A stretch of DNA of 64,000 bases. Origin: Hyphomonas sp. CY54-11-8. GTDB lineage: Bacteria > Pseudomonadota > Alphaproteobacteria > Caulobacterales > Hyphomonadaceae. Every line of letters begins with the position of its first letter. Positions within the stretch are counted from its first letter, which is position 1. Shown piece by piece: positions 17,642 to 27,202 of this stretch. The DNA lies in the NCBI RefSeq assembly GCF_000682735.1, contig NZ_AWFD01000001.1, positions 124,001 to 188,000 on the forward strand, written 5' to 3'. The notes beneath the pieces were generated by a model. The model ran no database searches and was not told where the DNA came from. It worked only from the letters and a program-made list of their open reading frames with translations. The translations under genes were made by a program, and so were the position numbers.

Positions 17642-19429
17642 TTAGTAAACCCGGGCCTTCGGCTCGATGTAGCTGATTTCGTTCGACATCGTGTAGTCGT
17701 GCACAGGGCGGTAATCGAGCGTCACCTTGCCGGTGCCATCGTTCCACGCCAGCGTGTGCTTCATCCAGTTTTCGTCGTCGCGGTCTGCAAAGTCCTCGCG
17801 GGCATGGGCGCCGCGGCTCTCTTCGCGCGTTGCCGCGCCATTCACAGTAACGGCCGCCTGGGCGAGGAGGTTGTCGAACTCGAGCGCTTCGACGAGGTCG
17901 GTGTTCCACACCATGGTGCGGTCCTGGACATCGATGCCCGGCAGTTTCTTGTAGACTTCCTCGATCGCGTCGACGCCTTCCTTGAGAACGTCGCCGGTGC
18001 GGAACACGGCGCAGTTGCTCTGCATGGCGCGCTGCATTTCGAGGCGCAGCTTGGCGACCGGCTGGTCACCGGATGCGTTGCGGAACTTGTCGAGGCGGGC
18101 GAGGTGGCTGTCGGTTGCGCCTTTCGGCAGTTCCGGCTGCGTGGCACCGGCAATCGTCGTCTCACCGCAGCGCAGGCCTGCTGCGCGGCCGAACACGACC
18201 AGATCGATCAGCGAGTTGGAGCCAAGGCGGTTGGCGCCATGCACCGACACGCAGGCCGCTTCGCCAACGGCCATCAGGCCCGGCACGACCGAATCCGGAT
18301 CGCCGTTTTTCTTGGTCAGCACTTCGCCGTGATAGTTCGTCGGGATGCCGCCCATATTGTAGTGGACCGTCGGCAGGACCGGGATCGGTTCCTTGGTGAC
18401 GTCGACACCGGCGAAGATTTTCGCGGTTTCGGAAATGCCCGGCAGACGCTCGGCCAGCACTTCGGCGCCGAGGTGCTCGAGGTGCAGGTGGATGTGATCC
18501 TTTTCCGGGCCGACGCCGCGGCCTTCTCGGATTTCCACGGTCATGGCGCGGGAGACGACGTCACGGGAGGCGAGGTCTTTCGCGCTGGGGGCGTAGCGCT
18601 CCATGAAGCGTTCGCCTTCGGAGTTGGTCAGGTAGCCGCCTTCACCGCGGGACCCTTCAGTGATCAGGCAGCCCGACCCATAGATGCCGGTCGGGTGGAA
18701 CTGCACGAATTCCATGTCCTGAAGCGGCAGGCCGGCGCGCAGCACCATGGCGTTGCCGTCGCCCGTACAGGTATGGGCGGAGGTACAGGAGAAGAAGGCG
18801 CGGCCATAGCCGCCGGTGGCCAGGATGACTTTCTGGGCACGGAAGCGGTGCAGCGTGCCGTCATCCAGCTTCCAGGCTGTAACACCGCGGCAGGCGCCTT
18901 CCTCGTCCATGATCAGGTCCATGGCGAAATATTCGATGAAGAATTCGGTCTCTTCACGCACGCACTGGCCGTAGAGCGTGTGCAACATGGCGTGGCCGGT
19001 CCGGTCTGCGGCGGCGCAGGTGCGCTGCACCGGGCCCTGGCCGAAGTCGCGGGTCATGCCGCCGAAGGCACGCTGGTAGATCTTGCCTTCCTCGGTCCGC
19101 GAGAAGGGCATGCCCCAGTGCTCAAGTTCGTAGACAGCCTGCGGGGCGTTCCGCGTCAGGTATTCGATGGCGTCCTGGTCGCCCAGCCAGTCAGACCCCT
19201 TGACGGTGTCGTACATGTGCCAGCGCCAGTTGTCCTCGCCCATATTGCCGAGAGAAGCGGCAATGCCGCCCTGCGCTGCAACTGTGTGCGAGCGGGTCGG
19301 GAAGACTTTGGTGATACAGGCGGTGCGCAGGCCAGCCTGGGCCGCGCCGAGGGCGGCGCGCAGGCCGGAACCGCCCGCGCCGACAACCACGACATCGTAT
19401 GTATGATCGATCCAGTTATAGGTGCTCAT
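17642..19429 (-). CDS. sdhA: Succinate dehydrogenase flavoprotein subunit
   Basis: Oxidises succinate to fumarate with covalent FAD. 595 residues. The N-terminal FAD loop is [16 protein letters not shown]. The flavinylation site is the conserved [18 protein letters not shown] (His about residue 47). The active-site region [21 protein letters not shown] and the [16 protein letters not shown] block are present. Flavinylation may depend on the DUF1674/SDHAF4-like protein encoded at 40519. Confidence 0.97.
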   Translation of the reverse strand: MSTYNWIDHTYDVVVVGAGGSGLRAALGAAQAGLRTACITKVFPTRSHTVAAQGGIAASLGNMGEDNWRWHMYDTVKGSDWLGDQDAIEYLTRNAPQAVYELEHWGMPFSRTEEGKIYQRAFGGMTRDFGQGPVQRTCAAADRTGHAMLHTLYGQCVREETEFFIEYFAMDLIMDEEGACRGVTAWKLDDGTLHRFRAQKVILATGGYGRAFFSCTSAHTCTGDGNAMVLRAGLPLQDMEFVQFHPTGIYGSGCLITEGSRGEGGYLTNSEGERFMERYAPSAKDLASRDVVSRAMTVEIREGRGVGPEKDHIHLHLEHLGAEVLAERLPGISETAKIFAGVDVTKEPIPVLPTVHYNMGGIPTNYHGEVLTKKNGDPDSVVPGLMAVGEAACVSVHGANRLGSNSLIDLVVFGRAAGLRCGETTIAGATQPELPKGATDSHLARLDKFRNASGDQPVAKLRLEMQRAMQSNCAVFRTGDVLKEGVDAIEEVYKKLPGIDVQDRTMVWNTDLVEALEFDNLLAQAAVTVNGAATREESRGAHAREDFADRDDENWMKHTLAWNDGTGKVTLDYRPVHDYTMSNEISYIEPKARVY

Positions 19430-19453
19430 GTTCTAACTCTCCCGCGGCGTCGC

Positions 19454-19849
19454 TTACGCGCCCGCGCCAATCCACAGTTTCAGGACCGAAAGGGCGATGG
19501 CCGCAAACAGTGCGATACAGGCGAAGCTGTTCAGGATCAGCAGCGCCGAGCGCATCCCCGTCTTCGCAATATAGTCTTCAATGACCACCTGCATGCCGAG
19601 GCGCATATGGTATACGGTCGCGCCGGCCGTAAGGATCAGCAGGATCGCCGGCAGCGGCTGCGAAATCCATTCGATCGCAGCCTTTTCACCGCCCTGGACG
19701 GCGTTGATGATCGAGAACAGGAACCACGGCACCAGAAATATGAGGGCAATGGCCGATACGCGCTGGCCGATATGGTGATGGGTGCCGGATTTGGCGGAGC
19801 CGAGGCCGCGGGCGGCTTTGGTCGGGGTCAGGAACTGGCTGTTCGACAT
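19454..19849 (-). CDS. sdhD: Succinate dehydrogenase membrane anchor subunit SdhD
   Basis: 131 residues with three hydrophobic helices (about 28-50, 62-80, 100-125). RVSAIALIFLVPWFLFSI and the heme/quinone-side histidine in VYHMRLGMQVVIEDYI match the hydrophobic membrane anchor family. The ATG at 19849 is chosen because upstream in-frame sequence overlaps sdhC and looks non-conserved. Lies between sdhC (13 bp) and sdhA (24 bp). Confidence 0.9.
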   Translation of the reverse strand: MSNSQFLTPTKAARGLGSAKSGTHHHIGQRVSAIALIFLVPWFLFSIINAVQGGEKAAIEWISQPLPAILLILTAGATVYHMRLGMQVVIEDYIAKTGMRSALLILNSFACIALFAAIALSVLKLWIGAGA

Positions 19850-19862
19850 GGGTCTCTGCCTC

Positions 19863-20261
19863 CTACAGTCCGGCGGCGGCGAACCAGATGGCGGCCGCGC
19901 CCAGAATGGCAAATGCGTAGTTGAAGACGGAAACGGCGCTGGCACGGCCCGGATCGAAGCCGATATTTGGGCCGTCCCAGAGCAGGTGGCGGATGCCGTT
20001 CACGAGGTGGAACAGGACAGCGACCGCCCAGAGATAGAGGATGACGCTTCCGAACCAAGAGAAGAGGATCCCCTCGATGGCATCGTAACACTCGGCACCG
20101 GTGGCCAGAGCGATGATCCAGCCGGCGATCAGGAAGGTGCCGAAATAGAGGGCAACGCCAGTGATGCGGTGGGTGATCGAAGCGGCCATGGTGACATGGG
20201 GGCGCCAGACCTGGAGGTGAGGCGACAGCGGGCGGGCATCAGCCCCGGACGATCCTGACAT
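19863..20261 (-). CDS. sdhC: Succinate dehydrogenase cytochrome b556 subunit SdhC
   Basis: First gene of the sdh operon, 132 residues, three membrane helices. HRITGVALYFG (Ser/Arg quinone-site signature) and the heme-ligand block FHLVNGIRHLLWD are both diagnostic of SdhC. The 109-bp gap to the divergent DUF885 gene (ATG at 20371) should hold the operon promoter, but no convincing hexamers were seen. Confidence 0.94.
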   Translation of the reverse strand: MSGSSGADARPLSPHLQVWRPHVTMAASITHRITGVALYFGTFLIAGWIIALATGAECYDAIEGILFSWFGSVILYLWAVAVLFHLVNGIRHLLWDGPNIGFDPGRASAVSVFNYAFAILGAAAIWFAAAGL

Positions 20262-20370
20262 GCGAAGGACACCTTCCGATGAATGGTAAGAGTTTCACTC
20301 AAGTGCTTGGCTTGCGGTTCTAGGAGTCTCTATGATCCTGTCAACGCACGGCGCGTCATGGAGTGACAAT

Positions 20371-22113
20371 ATGAAACGATTTCTGTGGGTTGTGGCCCTG
20401 TTTCTGATCACACCTGCGGCACTGGCGGATCCGATGGATGCCTTGGTCGCCGAATATGAGGTGTATGTGCGTGACGTTTACCCAGAGGAAGCGGCACGTG
20501 CCGCTGGGGAAGCGCCATCGGCCTGGGGAAAAGTGACACCCGAAGCCATATCTGAGCGGGCGGCGAGGGCGCAGGCGCTGCGCGATTCGATTGCGGCCCT
20601 CGAGACGGACCGGACCACCGATCAGGCCATTCTCGAACGTCTCCTGTCGGCCGATATCGATGATGCGCGCTTCGACACCCCACGCATCCCGTTCACCGGT
20701 GACTGGGGCTTCCAGGCCGAACCCATCTTTGCGGCGATGCAGACCACGATCACCAGCGAAGCCGAAGGCGAGGCGTGGATTGCGCGCCTGAACGATGTGC
20801 CGCGCTATTTTGCCGAAAACGTCGCGAACATGCGCCGGGGGCTCGCCACTGGCTGGGTGGCCCATGCCGATCCTTTGAAAGTGTCGACCGACCAGATCCG
20901 CGAACAGATCTCAGATGATCCGAGTGCGAGCGGACTGTACGTTCCGTTCCTGAACCTGCCTGCGGGCATGGACCCGGCCGTTGCCTCCCGGCTGAGAACG
21001 GATGGGCTGACCGCCGTTGCCAATGCGATCTCGGCCTATCGCAAGACACTTGCCTTTATCGAGGAAGACTATGCGCCTCACACACGGGCAGGGGCCGGTA
21101 TCGCGGAATTGCCGGGCGGCCTGGACGCCTATGCGGCGGCAGTCGAGCATCACACGGCCGGCGCCGGTTATTCCCCGGAAGAGATCCACACGCTCGGCGA
21201 GGCCGAAGTCGCCCGTATCCGCGCCGAAATGGAGGCCATCCTTCAGGAAATCCATTTCGAAGGCGATTTCCAGGACTTCCTCGATTTCCTGCGCACCGAT
21301 CCGGCCTTCTATGCAAAGACGCCTGAGGAACTGATGAGCCGGGCGAAGGAAACAGCGGCGAAGCTGGACGCGATCCTGCCCGACTATTTCGGCAAGCTTC
21401 CGGAGCATTGGTATGATGTGGAGCCGGTACCGGCCACGATTGCGCCGGGCTACACGTCCGGGCGGTACGTGGAAGGCGATCCACAGGAAAACCGGCCCGG
21501 CATCTATCTGGTCAATACGTACGCGCTGGACCAGCGGCCGCTCTATGAGCTGCCAGCCCTTTCGGCGCATGAGGCTGTGCCGGGGCACCATCTGCAGATC
21601 ATGCTGGCGATGGAAATGGAAGGCCAACCGCGTTTCCGCCAGCAATACTACGCTACCGCCTTCGGCGAAGGCTGGGGACTCTATGCCGAACACCTGGCGA
21701 TGGAGGCAGGCCTGAACGAGACGCCCTATGAACGTTTCGGCGGCCTTTCGATGGAAATGTGGCGCGCCTGCCGGCTGGTCGCCGACACAGGGCTGCACTG
21801 GTATGGCTGGACCCGGGAAGAGGCGGAGAAATGTTTCAACGAAAACTCTGCGCTCGCGCCACTGAACATCCAGAATGAAGTCACCCGCTATATGGGCTGG
21901 CCGGGGCAGGCGACGGCCTACAAGATCGGTGAACTGAAAATCCTGGACCTGCGTCATCAGGCCGAAGAAGCCCTTGGTGATCAATTCGACATCCGCGCAT
22001 TCCACGATGCGGTACTGTCGCAGGGCGCTGTTCCGCTGGACGTGCTGGACCGCCAGATACATGACTGGATCGACGCGCAACTGGCGCCTGCACCTGTCGC
22101 GCTCGTGCCCTGA
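20371..22113 (+). CDS. DUF885 family putative secreted metallopeptidase
   Basis: 580 residues from ATG 20371, preceded by GGAG. An N-terminal signal peptide ends near ALADP (about residue 20). The DUF885 zinc-peptidase-like core has HEAVPGHHLQ (HExxxGH, about residue 401) and FGEGWGLYAEHLA (second acidic ligand). Members are thought to be zinc-dependent peptidases, and experimental data are sparse. A second, divergent DUF885 lipoprotein lies at 42037-43911. It opens a co-directional run with the ABC exporter 71 bp downstream. Confidence 0.85.
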   Translation: MKRFLWVVALFLITPAALADPMDALVAEYEVYVRDVYPEEAARAAGEAPSAWGKVTPEAISERAARAQALRDSIAALETDRTTDQAILERLLSADIDDARFDTPRIPFTGDWGFQAEPIFAAMQTTITSEAEGEAWIARLNDVPRYFAENVANMRRGLATGWVAHADPLKVSTDQIREQISDDPSASGLYVPFLNLPAGMDPAVASRLRTDGLTAVANAISAYRKTLAFIEEDYAPHTRAGAGIAELPGGLDAYAAAVEHHTAGAGYSPEEIHTLGEAEVARIRAEMEAILQEIHFEGDFQDFLDFLRTDPAFYAKTPEELMSRAKETAAKLDAILPDYFGKLPEHWYDVEPVPATIAPGYTSGRYVEGDPQENRPGIYLVNTYALDQRPLYELPALSAHEAVPGHHLQIMLAMEMEGQPRFRQQYYATAFGEGWGLYAEHLAMEAGLNETPYERFGGLSMEMWRACRLVADTGLHWYGWTREEAEKCFNENSALAPLNIQNEVTRYMGWPGQATAYKIGELKILDLRHQAEEALGDQFDIRAFHDAVLSQGAVPLDVLDRQIHDWIDAQLAPAPVALVP

Positions 22114-22184
22114 TTGCGACAGCCATTTAAATTTGTTCCGGGCAGGCTTGTCTCGCCCTGACCGGCACGCCAAATGGGCGGGCC

Positions 22185-24044
22185 ATGTTCCGCTTCTTTG
22201 AACACCGCCTCGCTCCTTTTCCGGACCAGCTTCTGGAAGTGCCGCCGGACGGCTTCTGGCCTTTCGTCCGGTATTACATCCGTGATGCTGTGCCGTGGCT
22301 GGCGGTCACGGCAGCCCTGACTGCGCTCATCGCCGTGGGAGAGGTAACCCTGTTCGGTTTCCTTGGCGGGATCGTCGATTGGCTGTCCTCCGCTGACCGG
22401 GAGGGTTTCCTTCAGCGCGAAGGCCCCCGGCTCGCCTTCATGGCGGGTGTGGTGCTGGTTGCCCTGCCGCTCGCGACACTGATCCATGCACTGATCGTCT
22501 ACCAGGGCCTGATGGGCAATGTGCCGATGAGCGCGCGCTGGCGAATGCACCGGCAGATGCTGGGCCAGTCGATGAACTTCTTCGGCAACGAATTCGCCGG
22601 CCGCGTCGCAACCAAGGTGATGCAGACCGCGCTCGCTGTACGCGAGGCGGTGATGAAGATCCTCGACGTTTTCGTTTTCGTGGTTGTCTATTTCATCTCG
22701 GCACTGGTTCTGGTGGCCTCGTCCGACTGGCGCCTGATGCTGCCATTCCTCCTGTGGGGCGGGCTCTACTGCCTCGTCATGGCCTGGTTCGTTCCGCGAC
22801 TCGGCAAGGTGGCGGAAGAGCAGGCCGATGCGCGCTCTGTCATGACCGGGCGTATTGTCGACAGCTACACCAATATCCAGACCGTCAAACTGTTCGCCCA
22901 TGCCGGACACGAGGAAGCCTATGCGAAGGACAGTATGCAGGGCTTCCTGCAGACGGTGTACCGGCAGATGCGCTACGTCACTGGTTTCAATGTGGTCGTC
23001 TATCTCAACAATTCGCTGCTGGTTTTCCTGGTCGGCGCGATAGGCATATATTTGTGGATGGGCAATCTGGTCGGGGCAGGCGCCGTGGCAGCGGCGATCG
23101 GTCTGACGCTGCGGATCAAGTCCATGTCGCAATGGATCATGTGGGAAGTCGCAGGCCTCTTCGAGAATATCGGCGTGGTCTATGACGGGAAGGCCATGCT
23201 CAACCGTCCGGTTGCCGTGGCCGATGCGCCGGATGCGGAAGACCTGCCGCACGGCGTGGGAGCAATCGAATTCCAGGATGTCTCCTTCCACTATGGCAAA
23301 GGGTCAGGCGTGATCGAGAACTTTTCCCTCTCCATCCGGCCGGGCGAGAAAATCGGCCTCGTCGGCCGCTCCGGCGCAGGCAAGACGACGCTGACAAACC
23401 TGCTGCTACGCTTCTATGAAACCGAAAGCGGCGCCATCCTGCTGGATGGGCACGATGTCTCTCACGTGACGCAGGATTCGCTCCGGGCACAGATCGGTGT
23501 GGTGACGCAGGATACCTCGCTCCTCCACCGGTCGATCCGCGAGAACATCGCCTATGGCCGGCCGGGCGCCAGCGACGCCGAGATCCTGGCAGCGTGTGAG
23601 AAAGCCGCCGCGCTGGATTTCATCAACGATCTTGAAGATTCAAAGGGCCGGCGCGGTCTCGATGCGCATGTCGGCGAGCGCGGCGTGAAACTCTCCGGCG
23701 GCCAGCGCCAGCGGATCGCCATTGCGCGTATCTTCCTGAAGGATGCCCCGGTGCTGATCCTCGACGAGGCGACCTCGGCGCTCGATTCCGAGGTCGAGGC
23801 CGTGATCCAGGAAAAACTGTTCGAACTCATGGAGGGCAAGACGGTGATCGCCATTGCCCACCGCTTGTCGACCATCGCCGCGATGGACCGGCTGATCGTG
23901 CTGGATAAAGGCCAGATCGTGGAGCAGGGGAGCCACGCCGATCTTGTCGCCGCCGGCGGGCTCTATTCCGAGCTCTGGGCGCGCCAGTCCGGCGGGTTCC
24001 TGGTCGAACCGGGTGAGGCAGATAGCGAAGTTGCGGCGGAGTAG
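22185..24044 (+). CDS. ABC transporter, fused membrane/ATPase subunit (MsbA/ABCB type exporter)
   Basis: 619 residues: an N-terminal six-helix membrane domain (first helices near 33-60 and 85-108), then an ATPase domain with Walker A GRSGAGKTTL (about residue 393), Q-loop, signature LSGGQRQR, Walker B VLILDEATSALD and the switch IAHRLSTIAAMD. This half-transporter class includes lipid flippases (MsbA), drug exporters and Atm1. The substrate cannot be decided from sequence. An amidotransferase-like gene follows 6 bp later. Confidence 0.9.
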   Translation: MFRFFEHRLAPFPDQLLEVPPDGFWPFVRYYIRDAVPWLAVTAALTALIAVGEVTLFGFLGGIVDWLSSADREGFLQREGPRLAFMAGVVLVALPLATLIHALIVYQGLMGNVPMSARWRMHRQMLGQSMNFFGNEFAGRVATKVMQTALAVREAVMKILDVFVFVVVYFISALVLVASSDWRLMLPFLLWGGLYCLVMAWFVPRLGKVAEEQADARSVMTGRIVDSYTNIQTVKLFAHAGHEEAYAKDSMQGFLQTVYRQMRYVTGFNVVVYLNNSLLVFLVGAIGIYLWMGNLVGAGAVAAAIGLTLRIKSMSQWIMWEVAGLFENIGVVYDGKAMLNRPVAVADAPDAEDLPHGVGAIEFQDVSFHYGKGSGVIENFSLSIRPGEKIGLVGRSGAGKTTLTNLLLRFYETESGAILLDGHDVSHVTQDSLRAQIGVVTQDTSLLHRSIRENIAYGRPGASDAEILAACEKAAALDFINDLEDSKGRRGLDAHVGERGVKLSGGQRQRIAIARIFLKDAPVLILDEATSALDSEVEAVIQEKLFELMEGKTVIAIAHRLSTIAAMDRLIVLDKGQIVEQGSHADLVAAGGLYSELWARQSGGFLVEPGEADSEVAAE

Positions 24045-24050
24045 GGCCTC

Positions 24051-24770
24051 ATGAAACTGACCATTATCGAAACCGGCCTCGTGCCGGAGCCGATCCGCGG
24101 CGACTTCGAGGATTATCCGGCCATGTTCCGCCAGATGATGGCAGGCGTCGGCCAATATGAATTCGAGACCGTCTCGGTTATCCAGAACCAGCCTTTGCCA
24201 GCGCTGGACACGCTGGAAGCGGTGATGATCACAGGGTCTCCCGCCGGCGTTTACGACGACGAGGCATGGATCGGTCCGCTGGCCGATTTCGTTCGTGCGG
24301 GCGCTGCCGCGGGTGTGCCGCAGGTCGGCATTTGTTTCGGTCACCAGATCATGGCCGAAGCGCTGGGCGGCAACGTCGTGAAGTCTGAGAAAGGCTGGGG
24401 CGTCGGGCGGCACACTTACGATGTCGTGGCCTGTCCGGGCTTTATCAAAGAGGCGTGCCCGCCCACCGTTTCAGCGGCTGTCAGCCATCAGGACCAGGTC
24501 GTGTCCCTGCCGCCGGGCGCGGAAGTGATCGCGGCGTCGGATTTCACGCCGTTCGCAGGTCTGTACTATCCGGAGGCGCCAGCGCTCAGCTTCCAGTGTC
24601 ATCCGGAATTCGCCGATCGCTACTCTGCGGCACTTTATTCCCTGCGCCGCCCGCGCCTCGGCGAAACCTTAACGGATCAGGCGCTGGAATCCCTTGAAAT
24701 CGAAGGCGATCACACCCGTCTGGCGCGCTGGACGGCGGAATTCCTGAACGCACACCGGCGCAGGCGTTAA
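24051..24770 (+). CDS. Class I glutamine amidotransferase-like protein
   Basis: 239 residues of the type 1 GATase fold. The nucleophile elbow is VGICFGHQIMAEALGG (Cys about residue 95) and the His-Glu part of the triad is FQCHPEFADRY. The oxyanion strand MITGSPAGVYDD is also present. Such stand-alone proteins resemble the GMP synthase GATase domain and include gamma-glutamyl-amine hydrolases. No synthetase domain is attached. Only 6 bp from the ABC exporter, so probably co-transcribed. Confidence 0.85.
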   Translation: MKLTIIETGLVPEPIRGDFEDYPAMFRQMMAGVGQYEFETVSVIQNQPLPALDTLEAVMITGSPAGVYDDEAWIGPLADFVRAGAAAGVPQVGICFGHQIMAEALGGNVVKSEKGWGVGRHTYDVVACPGFIKEACPPTVSAAVSHQDQVVSLPPGAEVIAASDFTPFAGLYYPEAPALSFQCHPEFADRYSAALYSLRRPRLGETLTDQALESLEIEGDHTRLARWTAEFLNAHRRRR

Positions 24771-24822
24771 CGATTTGAATTTGGTGTGAAACCTGCATCC
24801 GGTTGCGGAAACATGTGCAACA

Positions 24823-24833
24823 GTGTTCAACAC
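24823..24833. repeat. Perfect palindrome GTGTT-c-AACAC upstream of phosphomannomutase
   Basis: An 11-base perfect palindrome 29 bp before the ATG at 24862, inside a wider imperfect symmetry with TGTGC and GCACA flanks (about 24815-24840). Operator-like by form only; no regulator was recognised. Confidence 0.35.
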
Positions 24834-24861
24834 GCGCACACAATCCGTGGAGATATCCGAC

Positions 24862-26379
24862 ATGATGCCGAAACCGCTCGCCAACATCGCTCCGAATACG
24901 TTCGAGTTCGAAGTGCTGCCACTGGTGAAACCGACAGGTTTTCGCGAATATGATGCCCGTTGGTGGTTCAACGGTATCGGCAAGGAAAAAGCCCCGGAGC
25001 TGAACCTCACGGGTGTTCAGGCCCTCGGCCTGGGCATGGCGACGCTGTTCCACGAACTGGGTGTCGAGCCGAAAGTGGTCACCGGCCATGATTTCCGCTC
25101 CATCAGCCAGCCGATCAAGAATGCCCTGATCCTGGGCCTGACGCAGGGCGGCTGCGAAGTGATGGATGTCGGCCTCGCGCTTTCACCGATGGTCTACTGG
25201 AGCCAGTTCGAACTGGATGCACCCTGCTGCGCCATGGTCACCGCCAGCCACAATGAGAATGGCTGGACGGGCGTAAAGATGGGCGCGAACAAGCCGCTCA
25301 CTTTCGGCCCTGAAGAAATGGGCCGCCTGAAGGAAATCGTCATGGGCGGCGCCTTTGTCGAACGCGAAGGCGGCAAGCACTACCGTGTCGAAGGCATCCG
25401 CGAGAAATATATCGCGTCCGTCTCTGATGGCGTGAAACTGTCCCGTCCGCTGCGCGTGATCGCAGCTTGCGGTAACGGCACGGCAGGTGCCTTTGCGCCG
25501 GACGCACTGCGCGCCATGGGCGCTGAGGTCATCGAGATGGACTGCAATCTCGACATGACCTTCCCGAAATACAATCCGAATCCGGAAGATTCCGAAATGC
25601 TGCACGCGATGGCCGCAGCCGTGAGGGAGCATGGTGCAGACGTTGCGCTCGGCTTTGATGGCGACGGCGACCGCTGCGGTGTTGTCGACAATACGGGCGA
25701 GGAAATCTTCGCTGACAAGATCGGCCTGATGCTGGCCCGCGATTTGTCGAAACAGTATCCGAACGCAAAATTCGTGGTCGATGTGAAATCGACCGGCCTC
25801 TACAAGACTGATCCTGTACTGAAGGAAAACGGTGCCACCGTCGATTATTACAAGACCGGACACTCCTACATCAAGCGGCGCACGAACGAGCTTGGCGCGC
25901 TCGCGGGCTTCGAGAAGTCCGGCCACTTCTTCTTCCGTCCACCGATCGGGCTCGGCTATGACTGCGGCCTCGTTGCTGCCAAGGCCGTGCTGCAGATGCT
26001 GGACCGCAACCCGGGCAAGACGATGGCGGAACTGAAAGGGGAACTGGGCACGGCCTGGACCTCGCTCACCATGTCGCCGCACTGCGATGACGAGACCAAG
26101 TATGGCATCGTCGACAAGATGGTCGAAGAATATCAGGGCCTGAACGGCACGGAGATTCTTGGCCGGAAAGTGGTCGACGTGAATACTGTCAACGGTGCCC
26201 GCGTGACACTGGAAGACGGCTCCTGGGTTCTGGTGCGGGCGTCATCCAACAAGCCGGAACTGGTCGTCGTGGTCGAATCCATGGCCAGCGAAGCTGACAT
26301 GAAGGACCTCTTCCACAAGGAAGTGAAACCCCGCCTCGGCAAGCACCCGGAAGTTGGCGCCTACAACCAGGAAATCTGA
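24862..26379 (+). CDS. Phosphomannomutase/phosphoglucomutase
   Basis: Alpha-D-phosphohexomutase that interconverts hexose 6- and 1-phosphates for sugar-nucleotide synthesis. 505 residues from ATG 24862. The phosphoserine loop is TASHNENGWTG (Ser about residue 128), the magnesium loop GFDGDGDRCG, the sugar-binding EKSGHFFF block is later, and a C-terminal phosphate-binding region includes VRASSNKPELV. The AlgC/ManB branch is likely. A GTG at 24823 would extend the frame but lies in a palindrome, so it was not chosen. It may supply substrate to polysaccharide genes such as ugd (27203). Confidence 0.88.
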   Translation: MMPKPLANIAPNTFEFEVLPLVKPTGFREYDARWWFNGIGKEKAPELNLTGVQALGLGMATLFHELGVEPKVVTGHDFRSISQPIKNALILGLTQGGCEVMDVGLALSPMVYWSQFELDAPCCAMVTASHNENGWTGVKMGANKPLTFGPEEMGRLKEIVMGGAFVEREGGKHYRVEGIREKYIASVSDGVKLSRPLRVIAACGNGTAGAFAPDALRAMGAEVIEMDCNLDMTFPKYNPNPEDSEMLHAMAAAVREHGADVALGFDGDGDRCGVVDNTGEEIFADKIGLMLARDLSKQYPNAKFVVDVKSTGLYKTDPVLKENGATVDYYKTGHSYIKRRTNELGALAGFEKSGHFFFRPPIGLGYDCGLVAAKAVLQMLDRNPGKTMAELKGELGTAWTSLTMSPHCDDETKYGIVDKMVEEYQGLNGTEILGRKVVDVNTVNGARVTLEDGSWVLVRASSNKPELVVVVESMASEADMKDLFHKEVKPRLGKHPEVGAYNQEI

Positions 26380-26393
26380 TCGGCCGTCTCTGA

Positions 26394-27032
26394 TCAGCTG
26401 CCAGCGGGCGGCATGCCCATTTTGGCGCCTGCGGCGTCGTCGATTTCTTCGGCGCGCTTCCAGGCGGGACGGGATTCGAGCCGGCTCCAGTATTCCGCCA
26501 GCGCGTCATGCGGCGGGACGGAGCCGAACTGCAGTCCCCAGCCGATCTGGGCGCCGAGGTATACATCCGCTGCGGTAAACTGGTCGCCGCACAGATAAGG
26601 CGATGCGTCAGAAGCGGCCTTCACCAGCACGTCATACATGGCGTCGAAATCGCCATAGCCAGCCATTATCTTCCGGTCTTCAGCGACCGTAAAGCCGAGC
26701 GCCCGGTTGGTCACGGCGGATTCGACGGGGCCCGCTGCGAAGAACATCCAGCGGTAATAGGCCCCGCGCTTGTCCACCGGCGGCGCAAGCCCGGCTTCCG
26801 GGAAGGCATCCGCCAGATAGGCGCAGATCGCGGCGCATTCAGTCACCACCTGGTCGCCATGAACAATCGCCGGGACCTTGCCCATCGGATTGATGGCAAG
26901 GTATTCCGGCGCCTTCATCGTGCCGCCATAGGTGAGGTATTCCACGTCATAGGGTGCGCCGACTTCCTCCAGCATCCAGCGGGCGATCCGGCCGCGGGAC
27001 ATCGGGTTGGTATACAGTTTCAGACTGGTCAT
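26394..27032 (-). CDS. Glutathione S-transferase family protein
   Basis: 212 residues. The start at 27032 has a clear ribosome site (ggaagggg) just upstream, and an alternative start seven codons earlier does not. The N-terminal thioredoxin-like domain has YTNPMSRGRIARWMLEE, with Ser as the likely catalytic residue, and the cis-proline block NPMGKVPAIVHGDQVVTECAAI. The C-terminal helical domain ends with LCGDQFTAADVYLGAQ. Likely detoxification or isomerase function, substrate unknown. Convergent with phosphomannomutase (14 bp between stops). Confidence 0.88.
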   Translation of the reverse strand: MTSLKLYTNPMSRGRIARWMLEEVGAPYDVEYLTYGGTMKAPEYLAINPMGKVPAIVHGDQVVTECAAICAYLADAFPEAGLAPPVDKRGAYYRWMFFAAGPVESAVTNRALGFTVAEDRKIMAGYGDFDAMYDVLVKAASDASPYLCGDQFTAADVYLGAQIGWGLQFGSVPPHDALAEYWSRLESRPAWKRAEEIDDAAGAKMGMPPAGS

Positions 27033-27080
27033 GCGCCCCTTCCATTTGTTCACGTTTTGATCCTGCCCTCTCGAGGGAGC

Positions 27081-27128
27081 TCAGTCAATGCGGATTCGTT
27101 CTGACTGAAACTACCTGACGTACAGTCA
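27081..27128. promoter_or_regulatory. Cluster of three CAGTCA boxes between GST and ugd
   Basis: TCAGTCA (27081-27087) and TGACTGA (27102-27108) form an inverted repeat with a 14-base spacer, and a third CAGTCA follows at 27123-27128. The 170-bp gap separates divergent genes. This fits an operator bound by a dimer, possibly controlling both genes. The regulator is unknown. Confidence 0.4.
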
Positions 27129-27202
27129 TGACCCCTTGACCAGTTGGCACAAAAATCGCACCCCTCCGGCCAGTTTGAACAGGCAGGATTGAGGGTTTCC
27201 CC

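Noticed and set aside
17699..19924. 741-codon plus-strand frame opposite sdhA and sdhD
   Set aside because: Antisense to strongly conserved SdhA and SdhD; no domain or ribosome site.
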